Shown here: piece by piece, positions 51,596 to 59,246 of the stretch
Position numbering within the stretch: the first letter of the stretch is position 1
Layout: each line of letters starts with the position of its first letter
Source of the DNA: Streptomyces sp. V3I8
GTDB taxonomy: Bacteria; Actinomycetota; Actinomycetes; Streptomycetales; Streptomycetaceae
Assembly: GCF_030817535.1 (NCBI RefSeq)
Contig: NZ_JAUSZL010000002.1
Span: forward strand, 6,944,001-7,008,000
Length of the DNA stretch: 64,000 bases
Direction: 5' to 3'
Notes under the pieces: generated by a model
Seen by the model: only the letters and a program-made list of their open reading frames with translations
Databases searched by the model: none
What the model was told of the DNA's origin: nothing
Translations under genes and position numbers: made by a program

Positions 51596-52303
51596 ATGCG
51601 CGAGTACTCCCCGATCGAGTCGGCACTTTATGCCTCATTCGACAACCTACTGGAATCCAGCCTCGTGGAAATAGACTTCGAAAGCGTAGGAGATTTCACG
51701 GACCCGTCGGCTGGGAAGCCCGCAGAATTTGACGAGCGGCCTGAGTGGGAGGACGTCATCCTCGCAGGACTCCTTGAGGCGACGCCATGGATCACCGAGC
51801 TGGCGTGCAGTTGGAGGTCTGCCAAGCGCAAGAAGACACCGCAAATTCGCGGCGAGTTCCGCGTGCGCAACATCTATGATGCCCTCTTGAAACCTGCACC
51901 CGACCTGGCCTGGGAGAAGGCACCCGACGACGAGAAGCGATTGGTGGCGGAATTCCGCACCATTGATGAAACGCCGCGCTCCGGTGCGGGACTGCTGACT
52001 GCCATTCGAGTGCAAAAGCATGTCGATCCGCTGCAAATCTGGTACTACGACAAGGACCTGAGTCGCTATCCAGGAAATGCAACGGATTATGTTCCCCTGG
52101 ACATCGATTACGTCGAATACATGAAGAACCTTGCGGTCACGAAGGGGATCTTCGGATGGCAGTACCTCTTTTCTGATGTCTCCTTGAGTGGCCTGGACAG
52201 GCAGGTTGTCGCGAACCTCGAAGCCATGCTCGACATTTTCCCCACGGTCTTCCCCGAGCACGACTACACGCCCCTCCGTGACCGCCTGGAGGCCCGCCGA
52301 TGA
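51596..52303 (+). CDS. Candidate immunity protein for the C-terminal toxin domain
   Basis: A 235-residue acidic protein, no signal peptide or membrane helix. It is AT-richer than its neighbours, like the end of the preceding giant gene, with codons such as TTT, ATA and GAA that are rare elsewhere in the operon. It starts 30 bases after the toxin-like C-terminus and overlaps the next core gene by ATGA. Segments such as IWYYDKDLSRYPGNATDYVP and GIFGWQYLFSDVSL loosely recall SUKH-type immunity proteins, but this is a weak resemblance. Position, acidity and composition are the classical signs of a cognate immunity gene. Family not firmly recognised. Confidence 0.6.
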   Translation: MREYSPIESALYASFDNLLESSLVEIDFESVGDFTDPSAGKPAEFDERPEWEDVILAGLLEATPWITELACSWRSAKRKKTPQIRGEFRVRNIYDALLKPAPDLAWEKAPDDEKRLVAEFRTIDETPRSGAGLLTAIRVQKHVDPLQIWYYDKDLSRYPGNATDYVPLDIDYVEYMKNLAVTKGIFGWQYLFSDVSLSGLDRQVVANLEAMLDIFPTVFPEHDYTPLRDRLEARR

Positions 52304-53007
52304 CCCGTTACGCCGACATCCCCAGACCCATCCGTTCAGGAATAGTCGTCATCGACCCCGACCGCGGCACGCCCCAGCGCGTCATCGTGCTCCAGTTCAA
52401 CCCCGACACCCTGGAACGCTCCCTCTCGCCCCAGTCCGCCGGCGGCAGCGGCGACTCCGGCGGCGGGGGAAGCGGGTCCGGGGACCGTAACGAGGCCCTG
52501 CGGCTGAAGGGTCCCGCCCAGGAGACCTGGAAGTTCACCGCCGAGATCGACGCCACCGACCAGTTCGAGGTCGCCGCACCCGACGGCATCCACCCCCAGC
52601 TCGCCACCCTCGAGATGCTGGTGCAGCCCACGACCCAGCAGCTGCGTGACGCCACCAAGCTCTCCCAGAAGGGGGCCATCGAGATCAGCCCGATCGAGAT
52701 GCCGCTGACGCTGTTCACCTGGGGGAGTAAGCGCGTCATGCCCGTCCGGCTGACCGAGCTGTCCATCAACGAGTCCGCCTTCGACGTCAACCTCAATCCG
52801 ATCCGGGCCTCCCTCTCCATCGGGCTGAAGGTCCTCACCGTCAGCGACCTGCCCGCCGGGCACCTGGGCGCCGACTTCTACATGGCCCACCTCGCCCAGA
52901 AGGAACGCCTCGCGGCAGCCGCCCGCCGCGGCAGCCTCGGCGGACTCGGCCTCACGGGCTTCGGTACGGGTGCCGGCACGGACATCACTCTGAGCGGAAG
53001 GGGCTGA
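52300..53007 (+). CDS. cis7: CIS tube-associated baseplate protein (Cis7-type)
   Basis: A 235-residue protein that begins IRSGIVVIDPDRGTPQRVIV, then LQFNPDTLERSLSPQ, the start of the contractile-injection-system tube-initiator family. TWKFTAEIDATDQFEVAAPD and LTLFTWGSKRVMPVRLTELS follow. Members join the hub to the tube, often with a LysM domain that here is encoded by the next gene. A Gly/Ser-rich loop lies around residues 48-62. The start is in an ATGA overlap with the candidate immunity gene. Confidence 0.87.
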   Translation: MTRYADIPRPIRSGIVVIDPDRGTPQRVIVLQFNPDTLERSLSPQSAGGSGDSGGGGSGSGDRNEALRLKGPAQETWKFTAEIDATDQFEVAAPDGIHPQLATLEMLVQPTTQQLRDATKLSQKGAIEISPIEMPLTLFTWGSKRVMPVRLTELSINESAFDVNLNPIRASLSIGLKVLTVSDLPAGHLGADFYMAHLAQKERLAAAARRGSLGGLGLTGFGTGAGTDITLSGRG

Positions 53008-53017
53008 GACAGCGGCC

Positions 53018-53398
53018 ATGGCAGACACCGAGCCCTACGAGAACGCCCTGGACGCCATCCCGGGCGCCCACCCCTACCCCCGCTCCAGCCGCTACCACGA
53101 CGCCGAGATCGGCGTACATCGACAGGCGGACGGGACCGAAGTCCGATACGTCAAGCGCCGGTTGCTGCCACCGCTCGACCAGCTCGACGACGAGAACCGG
53201 TACCACACCGTCAGCAGCGGCGACCGTCCCGACCTCCTCGCCCAGCACTACTTCGGCGACCCCGCCCAGTGGTGGCAGATCGCCGACGCCAACCCCGTAC
53301 TCGACCCGCGGGAGCTGACCGACGAGGCGGGCACCGTCATCGAGGTGCCGCTCGCCGGCGGCTTCGCGCGTTCCGACCGGGGGAACCGGCGTGTTTGA
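53018..53398 (+). CDS. LysM-domain baseplate protein
   Basis: A 126-residue protein with a LysM-like core YHTVSSGDRPDLLAQHYFGD, PAQWWQIADANPVLDP, and a short ending IEVPLAGG. In eCIS and phage T4-like baseplates such LysM proteins anchor the hub to the tube (gp53-like role). It overlaps the hub gene by eight bases. Split from the preceding Cis7-type domain, while many systems have both on one protein. Confidence 0.87.
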   Translation: MADTEPYENALDAIPGAHPYPRSSRYHDAEIGVHRQADGTEVRYVKRRLLPPLDQLDDENRYHTVSSGDRPDLLAQHYFGDPAQWWQIADANPVLDPRELTDEAGTVIEVPLAGGFARSDRGNRRV

Positions 53399-54530
53399 CG
53401 TCCCCGTGGGCCAGGGCCCCGTCCACATCACCCTCCGCATGGGACCGAAGCTCACCCGTCCCGTCCCCGCGGAGGTCACCGAGGCGCTGCTCTCCGCGCA
53501 GATCACCGCCACCGCCGGCGAACGCAGCGGCTTCCAGCTCGCCTTCGACCTCACCAAGAACGGGCTCATCAACCGCACCCTGCTCCCGGAGGGCTTCTTC
53601 GACCCGAAGACCCGCGTCATCGTCTCGGTGAGCGTCAAGGGCACGGCGGACGTGCTCCTCGACGGCCTCATCGTGCGGCAGGAGGTCGGCGCCAGCAATC
53701 AGCCAGGGCACTCCACCCTCACCGTCACCGGCGAGGACCTCTCCCTGCTCATGGACCTGGAGGAGCGCACCGACCGCTACCCCAACCTCCCGCCCTCCGA
53801 CCGGGTCCTGGCCATCCTGCGCCGCTACTCCGACTACGGCATCCGGCCCGATGTCTACAAGGAGAAGGTGAGCCAGCCCCCGCACCAGGACCTCCGTGTC
53901 CACTACCAGACGGGCACCGACCTCCAGTACGTGACCGAGCTGGCCCGCGCCAACGGCTACACCTTCTATCTGGAGCCCGGCCCCACCCCGGGCCGGTCGT
54001 CCGCCCGCTGGGGACCCGAGATCCGCCTCGGCATCCGCCAGCACGCCCTCAACGTCAACATGGACAACAACTCCACCGTCGACCAACTGACGTTCTCGTA
54101 CGACGGGACGGCGCGGGAAGAGCCGCAGGCCCGCTGGCAGGACCCGGGGACCCGCCAGTCCACGCTCCTGCCGCAGCCGCCGATCAGCCCCCTGCGCCCG
54201 CCGCTCGGCAAACGCCCCACACCCGCCCTCAAACGCAGAACGCTCCCCGGCACCGCCAAGCAGCAGCGCGAACAGGCCGAGGCCGAACTGCTCGCCCGGG
54301 CCGCCGTGTCCGCCGACGTCATCTCGGGCTCCGGCTCGCTCGACGTCAACCGGCACGGCTACATCCTCCAGCCCCGCCAGCTGGTCGGCGTCCGCGGCGC
54401 GGGAAGGGCGTACGACGGCGACTACTACGTCAAGTCCGTCACGCACAACCTGCGCCCGGGCTCGTACCAGCAGAACTTCACCGTCTCGCGAGAGGGGCTT
54501 GAGGCGCGCAGCGCCTACGTCAGGCCCTGA
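53391..54530 (+). CDS. cis8: Spike hub protein (phage late control D / VgrG N-domain type)
   Basis: A 379-residue hub protein of the gpD/gp27 family. It shows the family's beta-rich first domain (FDVPVGQGPVHITLRMGPKL, TEALLSAQITATAGERSGFQ), DRVLAILRRYSDYGI, and the conserved LQYVTELARANGYTFYLEPG, where the tube-like hub domain reads. It starts at GTG inside the LysM gene. It forms the trimer that carries the central spike. In this operon the OB-fold/spike part is on the next gene, as in some eCIS, instead of being fused as in VgrG. Confidence 0.9.
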   Translation: MFDVPVGQGPVHITLRMGPKLTRPVPAEVTEALLSAQITATAGERSGFQLAFDLTKNGLINRTLLPEGFFDPKTRVIVSVSVKGTADVLLDGLIVRQEVGASNQPGHSTLTVTGEDLSLLMDLEERTDRYPNLPPSDRVLAILRRYSDYGIRPDVYKEKVSQPPHQDLRVHYQTGTDLQYVTELARANGYTFYLEPGPTPGRSSARWGPEIRLGIRQHALNVNMDNNSTVDQLTFSYDGTAREEPQARWQDPGTRQSTLLPQPPISPLRPPLGKRPTPALKRRTLPGTAKQQREQAEAELLARAAVSADVISGSGSLDVNRHGYILQPRQLVGVRGAGRAYDGDYYVKSVTHNLRPGSYQQNFTVSREGLEARSAYVRP

Positions 54531-54579
54531 CGCGCGGTGACGCGACCGGCAACACCCGACAGAGCAGGAGCAGTTCAGC

Positions 54580-55116
54580 ATGGCGGCAACCGGTAATCGC
54601 TACCTCGGCAAGTTCCGCGGCCGGGTGGTGGACAACGACGATCCGTTGCGGATCGGGCGCGTCAGGGCCGAGGTCCCTGACGTCCTGGGCGACGAGCCGT
54701 CGACCTGGGCGCTGCCCTGCCTGCCCTTCACCGGCCCCGAGTCGGGGCAGTTCGTGGTGCCGGCGCCCGGCGCGGGCGTCTGGATGGAGTTCGAGCAGGG
54801 GGATCCCAGCTTCCCCATCTGGACGGGGTGCTGGTACGGAGCCGCCGAGGAGCTGCCGCCCGACGCGCGCCGCGAGCTGGCGGCGTCCTCGCCGAACAAG
54901 CCGGTCGTCGTGCAGACGCCGCTGGCGCACAAGCTCGTGATGAGCGACACCACCGGCGCCGAGCAGGGGATTCTGCTCCAGGCCCAGGGCGGCGCGTACA
55001 TCCGTATCACCCAGGACGCCGTGGTCATCGCGACCGGCGCGGGCGCCGAGGTCGTCCTGCGCGGCAAGGAAGTGACCATCAACGAGGGCCAGTTGACCGT
55101 GCTCTCGAAGCGATAG
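54580..55116 (+). CDS. Spike OB-fold / baseplate assembly protein V-type
   Basis: A 178-residue protein. The N-terminal OB-fold is clear (LGKFRGRVVDNDDPLRIGRV, VPDVLGDEPSTWALPCLPFT, GVWMEFEQGDPSFPIWTGCW), as in gp5/gpV. After about residue 110 a repetitive beta-helix-like tail follows (GILLQAQGGAYIRITQDAVV, IATGAGAEVVLRGKEVTI) that should form the pointed spike. It completes the hub of the preceding gene and is tipped by the next small protein. Confidence 0.9.
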   Translation: MAATGNRYLGKFRGRVVDNDDPLRIGRVRAEVPDVLGDEPSTWALPCLPFTGPESGQFVVPAPGAGVWMEFEQGDPSFPIWTGCWYGAAEELPPDARRELAASSPNKPVVVQTPLAHKLVMSDTTGAEQGILLQAQGGAYIRITQDAVVIATGAGAEVVLRGKEVTINEGQLTVLSKR

Positions 55117-55145
55117 CGATAGCGACAGCCACGGCCACAGTTCCG

Positions 55146-55172
55146 GCGACAGCGACAGCGACAGCGACAGCG
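55146..55172 (+). repeat. Hexanucleotide tandem repeat (GCGACA)4 between spike genes
   Basis: Four perfect GCGACA units plus three bases, preceded by related CGATAG/CGACAG units from 55110, fill the 70 bases between the spike OB-fold gene and the spike-tip gene. It lies just upstream of the GGGGAA ribosome site of the next gene, so slippage would change spacing without frameshift in a gene. Confidence 0.7.
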
Positions 55173-55186
55173 GTGGGGAAACGACA

Positions 55187-55567
55187 GTGAACGGAAGACG
55201 GGGGAACCATCAAGTGTCCGGAGCGACAGGGGCGGCCGGGAGCCTGCTCGGCGCAGGCGCCGTGATCAGCTGCCCGCACGGCGGGCGCGCCACCACCGCC
55301 ACCACATCCGACTGCACCGTGCTGATGGACGGGCATCCCGTCGCCACGGCCGCGCACGCGTACGTCGTCACCGGCTGCCCGCACTCCGTCGACGGGGTGC
55401 CCGAGCCGTGTACCTCCGTCCGTTGGACGGCCGGGAGCACCGGAGTGACGGCCGGCGGCTCGCCCGTCCTGCTCGACATCTCCGCGGCCGAGTGCTTCAC
55501 GGCCGCGTTCGTACCGCAGGGACCGCCCGTCGTCCAGGGCGACCGGCGAAAGGTGACCGTCCGATGA
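55187..55567 (+). CDS. PAAR-like spike tip protein
   Basis: A 126-residue protein with a Gly-rich PAAR-like body: GAVISCPHGGRATTATTSDC, VLMDGHPVATAAHAYVVTGC, PHSVDGVPEPC, then VRWTAGSTGVTAGGSPVLLD. Paired Cys/His (C-PHGG and GC-PH) could bind the tip metal as in PAAR proteins. It lies at the Cis10 position, after the OB-fold spike and before gp25. The start is GTG 55187 behind GGGGAAA. It overlaps the gp25-like gene by ATGA. Confidence 0.72.
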   Translation: MNGRRGNHQVSGATGAAGSLLGAGAVISCPHGGRATTATTSDCTVLMDGHPVATAAHAYVVTGCPHSVDGVPEPCTSVRWTAGSTGVTAGGSPVLLDISAAECFTAAFVPQGPPVVQGDRRKVTVR

Positions 55568-55950
55568 GCCCACGCATCCGCCACCGCAGCGACATCGCGT
55601 TCCCCTTCCGGGCCGACCGCCGGGGCCGCACCGCGCACGCGCGCCACGACGAGCACGTGCGCGACCTGATCGAACAGGTGCTGTTCACCAGCCCAGGCGA
55701 ACGGGTGATGCGCCCCGACTTCGGCTGCGGACTGCTCGACCTGGTGTTCGCGCCGCACAGCCCCGAACTCACCAGCACCCTCGAACTGTCCGTGCAGGCC
55801 TCCCTGCAGCGCTGGCTCGGCGACCTCGTCGAGATCGAGGCCCTGGACGTGGTGGGCGAGGACGACACGATCCGGGTCCACCTCTCCTACGCCGTGCGCT
55901 CCACCGGGACGCGCCGCGACGACGTCTTCGAAGGGAGGGCCGCGGCATGA
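55564..55950 (+). CDS. cis9: gp25-like baseplate wedge protein
   Basis: A 128-residue gp25-family protein. DEHVRDLIEQVLFTSPGERV and MRPDFGCGLLDLVFAPHSPE are the conserved blocks, and the C-terminal DDTIRVHLSYAVRSTGTRRD ends the fold. gp25 initiates sheath polymerisation on the baseplate. The start and stop both lie in ATGA overlaps with neighbouring genes, giving tight coupling of three baseplate genes. Confidence 0.93.
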   Translation: MSPRIRHRSDIAFPFRADRRGRTAHARHDEHVRDLIEQVLFTSPGERVMRPDFGCGLLDLVFAPHSPELTSTLELSVQASLQRWLGDLVEIEALDVVGEDDTIRVHLSYAVRSTGTRRDDVFEGRAAA

Positions 55951-58900
55951 CGGCCCCGACCTCACACACGACCCCGCCCCCGACCCCTCCCCCGACCGCC
56001 TCCCGGCGGGCGAAGGCGAGAGCCGCCCAGCTCAACGGAGTCGACGCGGTGGAGGTCAGCGACGACGGGCTCACCCTCACCGTCACCTTCCTCGGCAAGG
56101 CCCCGCACGGCCTGTGCGCCGAGAACGTACGCATCGACGGCGGCCGCCGTATCACTGGCATCGAGGCCGTCGACATCAGCGTCGAGCGCGAGGAGGACCC
56201 CGAGCTCGACGACCGGCTGTACGTCACCCTTGACCAGGCGGGCGACACGTCCCGCTACCGGCTCTCCCTGGTGGAGACCGACCCGTACGGGCGTCCCGGG
56301 ACCGAGCCGTACCGCGGCTTCGACCAGCGCTATCACAGCGCCTCCTTCGCCTTCCGGCCCGACTGCCCGACATCCTTCGACTGCGCGGACGAGCACGGCG
56401 CGGATTCGCCCCACGGGACGCGGGACTTCCCCGAGGCGCCCGTCGTCGACTACACCGCCCGCGACTACGACACCATCCGCAAACTGCTCCTCGACCGGCT
56501 CGCCCTCACCACTCCCGACTGGATCGAGCGCAACCCCGCCGACCTGGGCACGACGCTCGTCGAGATGCTCGCGTACACCGGCGACCAGATCAGCTATCAG
56601 CAGGACGCCGTCGCCACGGAGGCGTACCTCGACACCGCGCGCCGCCGGGTCTCGGTCCGCCGGCATGTGCGGCTCATCGACTACGCGATGCACGACGGCT
56701 GCAACGCCCGTACCTACGTCACCGTGGAGACCGCCGGCGAGCACACGCTGCTCCCGGGCACATACCGCTTCGCCTCCGTCGACGTCCGCTCACTCGACCC
56801 GCACGACCGTCCGGCGCCCGGCACGGTCATCGGTGACGGAGACCTCGCCGACCTCGACGAGCGCGGATCCGTGGAGGTCTTCGAACCGGTCGTGGCCACC
56901 GACCCGTTGGAGCTGCGGTCCGCCCACAACGCGATCCGGCTGTGGACCTGGGGCGGCGAGGTGCGCTCCCTGCCCAGGGGCGCGACGGCCGCGACCCTGC
57001 GCGACGAGTGGCGCGACCCGGAGACCCGGGAGGAACGCCGACTCGCGCTGCGGGCAGGTGACCTGCTGGTCGTGGAGGAGGTGAAGGGGCCGCGCTCGGG
57101 CACCCCCGGCGACGCCGACCCCGCCCACCGGCAGGTGGTCCGGCTCACCTCCATCACCCCCGCCGTCGACCGGATCGAGGACCAGCCGGTCCTGGAGGTC
57201 ACCTGGGCCGCCCAGGACGCGCTGCGCTTCCCCCTCTGCCTCACCACCCGCGGCGGACGCGGCTGCGAGCCCGTCGAGGACGTGACGGTCGCCCGCGGCA
57301 ACGTCGTCCTCGTCGACCACGGCCGCTCCCTGGACCGGGACGGCGAAGGCCTCCCGGAGACGGTGACCGTGCCGCCCGGGCCCGCCGTCGTCGGCTCCTG
57401 CGCCCCACGGACCTTCGGCTGCGGCGACCGCGACGAGGGCAACGCGCCCGCCCGGCTCATCAACTCCCTCACGGACAAGGGGGAGTGCGGCGAACCGCTG
57501 ACCCCCGGCGACATCCGCGAGCTGTTCGACGTCGTCGGCGAGGACGCGACCGTACGCGCCGGACTCGGCCTGGAACTCACCGGACGGCGCCCGGGCCACA
57601 AGGGGACGCAGAGCGAGGGGCGGGTCGTGCCGGGCACGGCGTACGCCCAGGCCGCGGCCCTCAGAACCCTGCTCGCCCAGTCCGTGTACCCGGGCATCGC
57701 ACCCCGCTTCCGGCCCGTGCTCGGCCACTCACCCGTGACACAGGCCGTGCCGTTCCCGGACCCCCGGGCCGTCGCCACCGGCCAGGCCGAGCGGATCGCC
57801 GCCATCCCGGGGCGGATCGAGCAGCGGCTCACCGAACTGTGGCGCAGCGCCCGCGACCGCGACGGACTCGGCGAACAGGAGATCGCCGAACTCACCGTGC
57901 TCTACGGCCTGAAGGTCCTGGAGCGGCTCGAACTGCGCCGCCACCCGGTTCGAGCCCTGCGCGAACTCCTCTTCCGCAGCGACCGGTTGCTCCATGCCAA
58001 GCTCCGGCGCGTCGAGGTGCTCACGGCACGGGCCCGCGCGGGCACGGTCCTCGACGGACACATCGCCTGGGAGATCGCGCACAGTTGGGGACCCGCGTAC
58101 GCGGACGGACTGCACCCGGACGAACAGGTCCTGCGCGGCCCCGCCTCGGCGGCCCTGCGGCACGACCCACGACAGGCCCTGCCCGCCGTCCGGCTGCACG
58201 AGCTGCACCAAGGCCACGACGGCCACCGGAGCCGCGAGGGTCACGACGACCGCGGTGATCACGACAGTCACCACGGTCACCACGGCGGCCACGACCACCA
58301 CCACGGCGAGACGATCTGGGAGCCACGCCGCGACCTCCTCGACAGCACCCCCCGCGACCGCCACTTCGTCGGTGAACTGCGGGACGACGGACGCCTCGCC
58401 CTGCGTTTCGGCGACGGCCGGCACGCCGTCGGGCCGGCCCCCGGAACCCGGCTCGAACTCCGCTACCGGCTCGGCGGCGGCACCGCGGGCAACGTGGGCG
58501 CGGAGGCCATCAACCACCTCGTGCTCACCGCCGACTGCGAGCACCCGCCCGTGGCAGGCGTACGCAACCCGCTGCCCGCCACCGGCGGTACGGAACCCGA
58601 ACCGGTCGAGCAGGTACGCCAGTCGGCCCCGCTCGACCTGCGCCGCACCAGGCTGCGCGCCGTCACCGCGGACGACTACGCGGCCCTCGCCGCCGCCCTG
58701 CCCGGCGTCCAGCGGGCCGCCGCCACGCTCCGCTGGACCGGCAGCGGCCAGGAGGCCCACATCGCCGTGGACGCGTACGGCACCGGGGAGCCCTCCGCGG
58801 GGCTGCTCGCCGAGGTGACACAGGCCCTGGAGGCGTACCGCCGTATCGGCCACGACCTCGTCGTCGGCGCCGCCCGGCCGGTGCCGCTCGACATCGCGCT

Positions 58901-59246
58901 GCGGGTCTGCGCGGTCCCGGGCCACCAGCACGGGCAGATCCTGGCCGAGCTGTACCGCGTACTCGGCCGGGGCCGCCTGCCCGGCGGGCGGCTCGGCTTC
59001 TTCCACCCGGACGCGCTCACCTTCGGCGAACCGGTCCGGCTCAGCCGGCTGGTCGCCGTCGCGGCCGCGGTGCCGGGCGTGGAGAGCGTCCACGTCACCC
59101 GGCTGCGAAGGCAGTTCCACGAGGACCGGGGAGAGAGGGAGGACGGCGTGCTGCGGCTCGGCCCGCTGGAGATCGCCACCTGCGACAACGACCCCGACCG
59201 GCCGGAGAACGGCCGGCTGACGATTTCCTTCGGAGGTGCCCGATGA
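55947..59246 (+). CDS. cis11: Baseplate J-like wedge protein 1 with His-rich insert
   Basis: A 1099-residue baseplate protein of the gpJ/gp6 wedge family. Features are VVDYTARDYDTIRKLLLDRL, NPADLGTTLVEMLAYTGDQI, SYQQDAVATEAYLDTARRRVS and the C-terminal LRRTRLRAVTADDYAALAAA and TISFGGAR. Residues 751-786 hold an insert with 14 histidines (HQGHDGH to GGHDHHH), an odd Asp/Gly/His-rich loop that would bind zinc or nickel. Such an insert is not part of the family. The gene overlaps both neighbours by ATGA. Confidence 0.9.
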   Translation: MTAPTSHTTPPPTPPPTASRRAKARAAQLNGVDAVEVSDDGLTLTVTFLGKAPHGLCAENVRIDGGRRITGIEAVDISVEREEDPELDDRLYVTLDQAGDTSRYRLSLVETDPYGRPGTEPYRGFDQRYHSASFAFRPDCPTSFDCADEHGADSPHGTRDFPEAPVVDYTARDYDTIRKLLLDRLALTTPDWIERNPADLGTTLVEMLAYTGDQISYQQDAVATEAYLDTARRRVSVRRHVRLIDYAMHDGCNARTYVTVETAGEHTLLPGTYRFASVDVRSLDPHDRPAPGTVIGDGDLADLDERGSVEVFEPVVATDPLELRSAHNAIRLWTWGGEVRSLPRGATAATLRDEWRDPETREERRLALRAGDLLVVEEVKGPRSGTPGDADPAHRQVVRLTSITPAVDRIEDQPVLEVTWAAQDALRFPLCLTTRGGRGCEPVEDVTVARGNVVLVDHGRSLDRDGEGLPETVTVPPGPAVVGSCAPRTFGCGDRDEGNAPARLINSLTDKGECGEPLTPGDIRELFDVVGEDATVRAGLGLELTGRRPGHKGTQSEGRVVPGTAYAQAAALRTLLAQSVYPGIAPRFRPVLGHSPVTQAVPFPDPRAVATGQAERIAAIPGRIEQRLTELWRSARDRDGLGEQEIAELTVLYGLKVLERLELRRHPVRALRELLFRSDRLLHAKLRRVEVLTARARAGTVLDGHIAWEIAHSWGPAYADGLHPDEQVLRGPASAALRHDPRQALPAVRLHELHQGHDGHRSREGHDDRGDHDSHHGHHGGHDHHHGETIWEPRRDLLDSTPRDRHFVGELRDDGRLALRFGDGRHAVGPAPGTRLELRYRLGGGTAGNVGAEAINHLVLTADCEHPPVAGVRNPLPATGGTEPEPVEQVRQSAPLDLRRTRLRAVTADDYAALAAALPGVQRAAATLRWTGSGQEAHIAVDAYGTGEPSAGLLAEVTQALEAYRRIGHDLVVGAARPVPLDIALRVCAVPGHQHGQILAELYRVLGRGRLPGGRLGFFHPDALTFGEPVRLSRLVAVAAAVPGVESVHVTRLRRQFHEDRGEREDGVLRLGPLEIATCDNDPDRPENGRLTISFGGAR

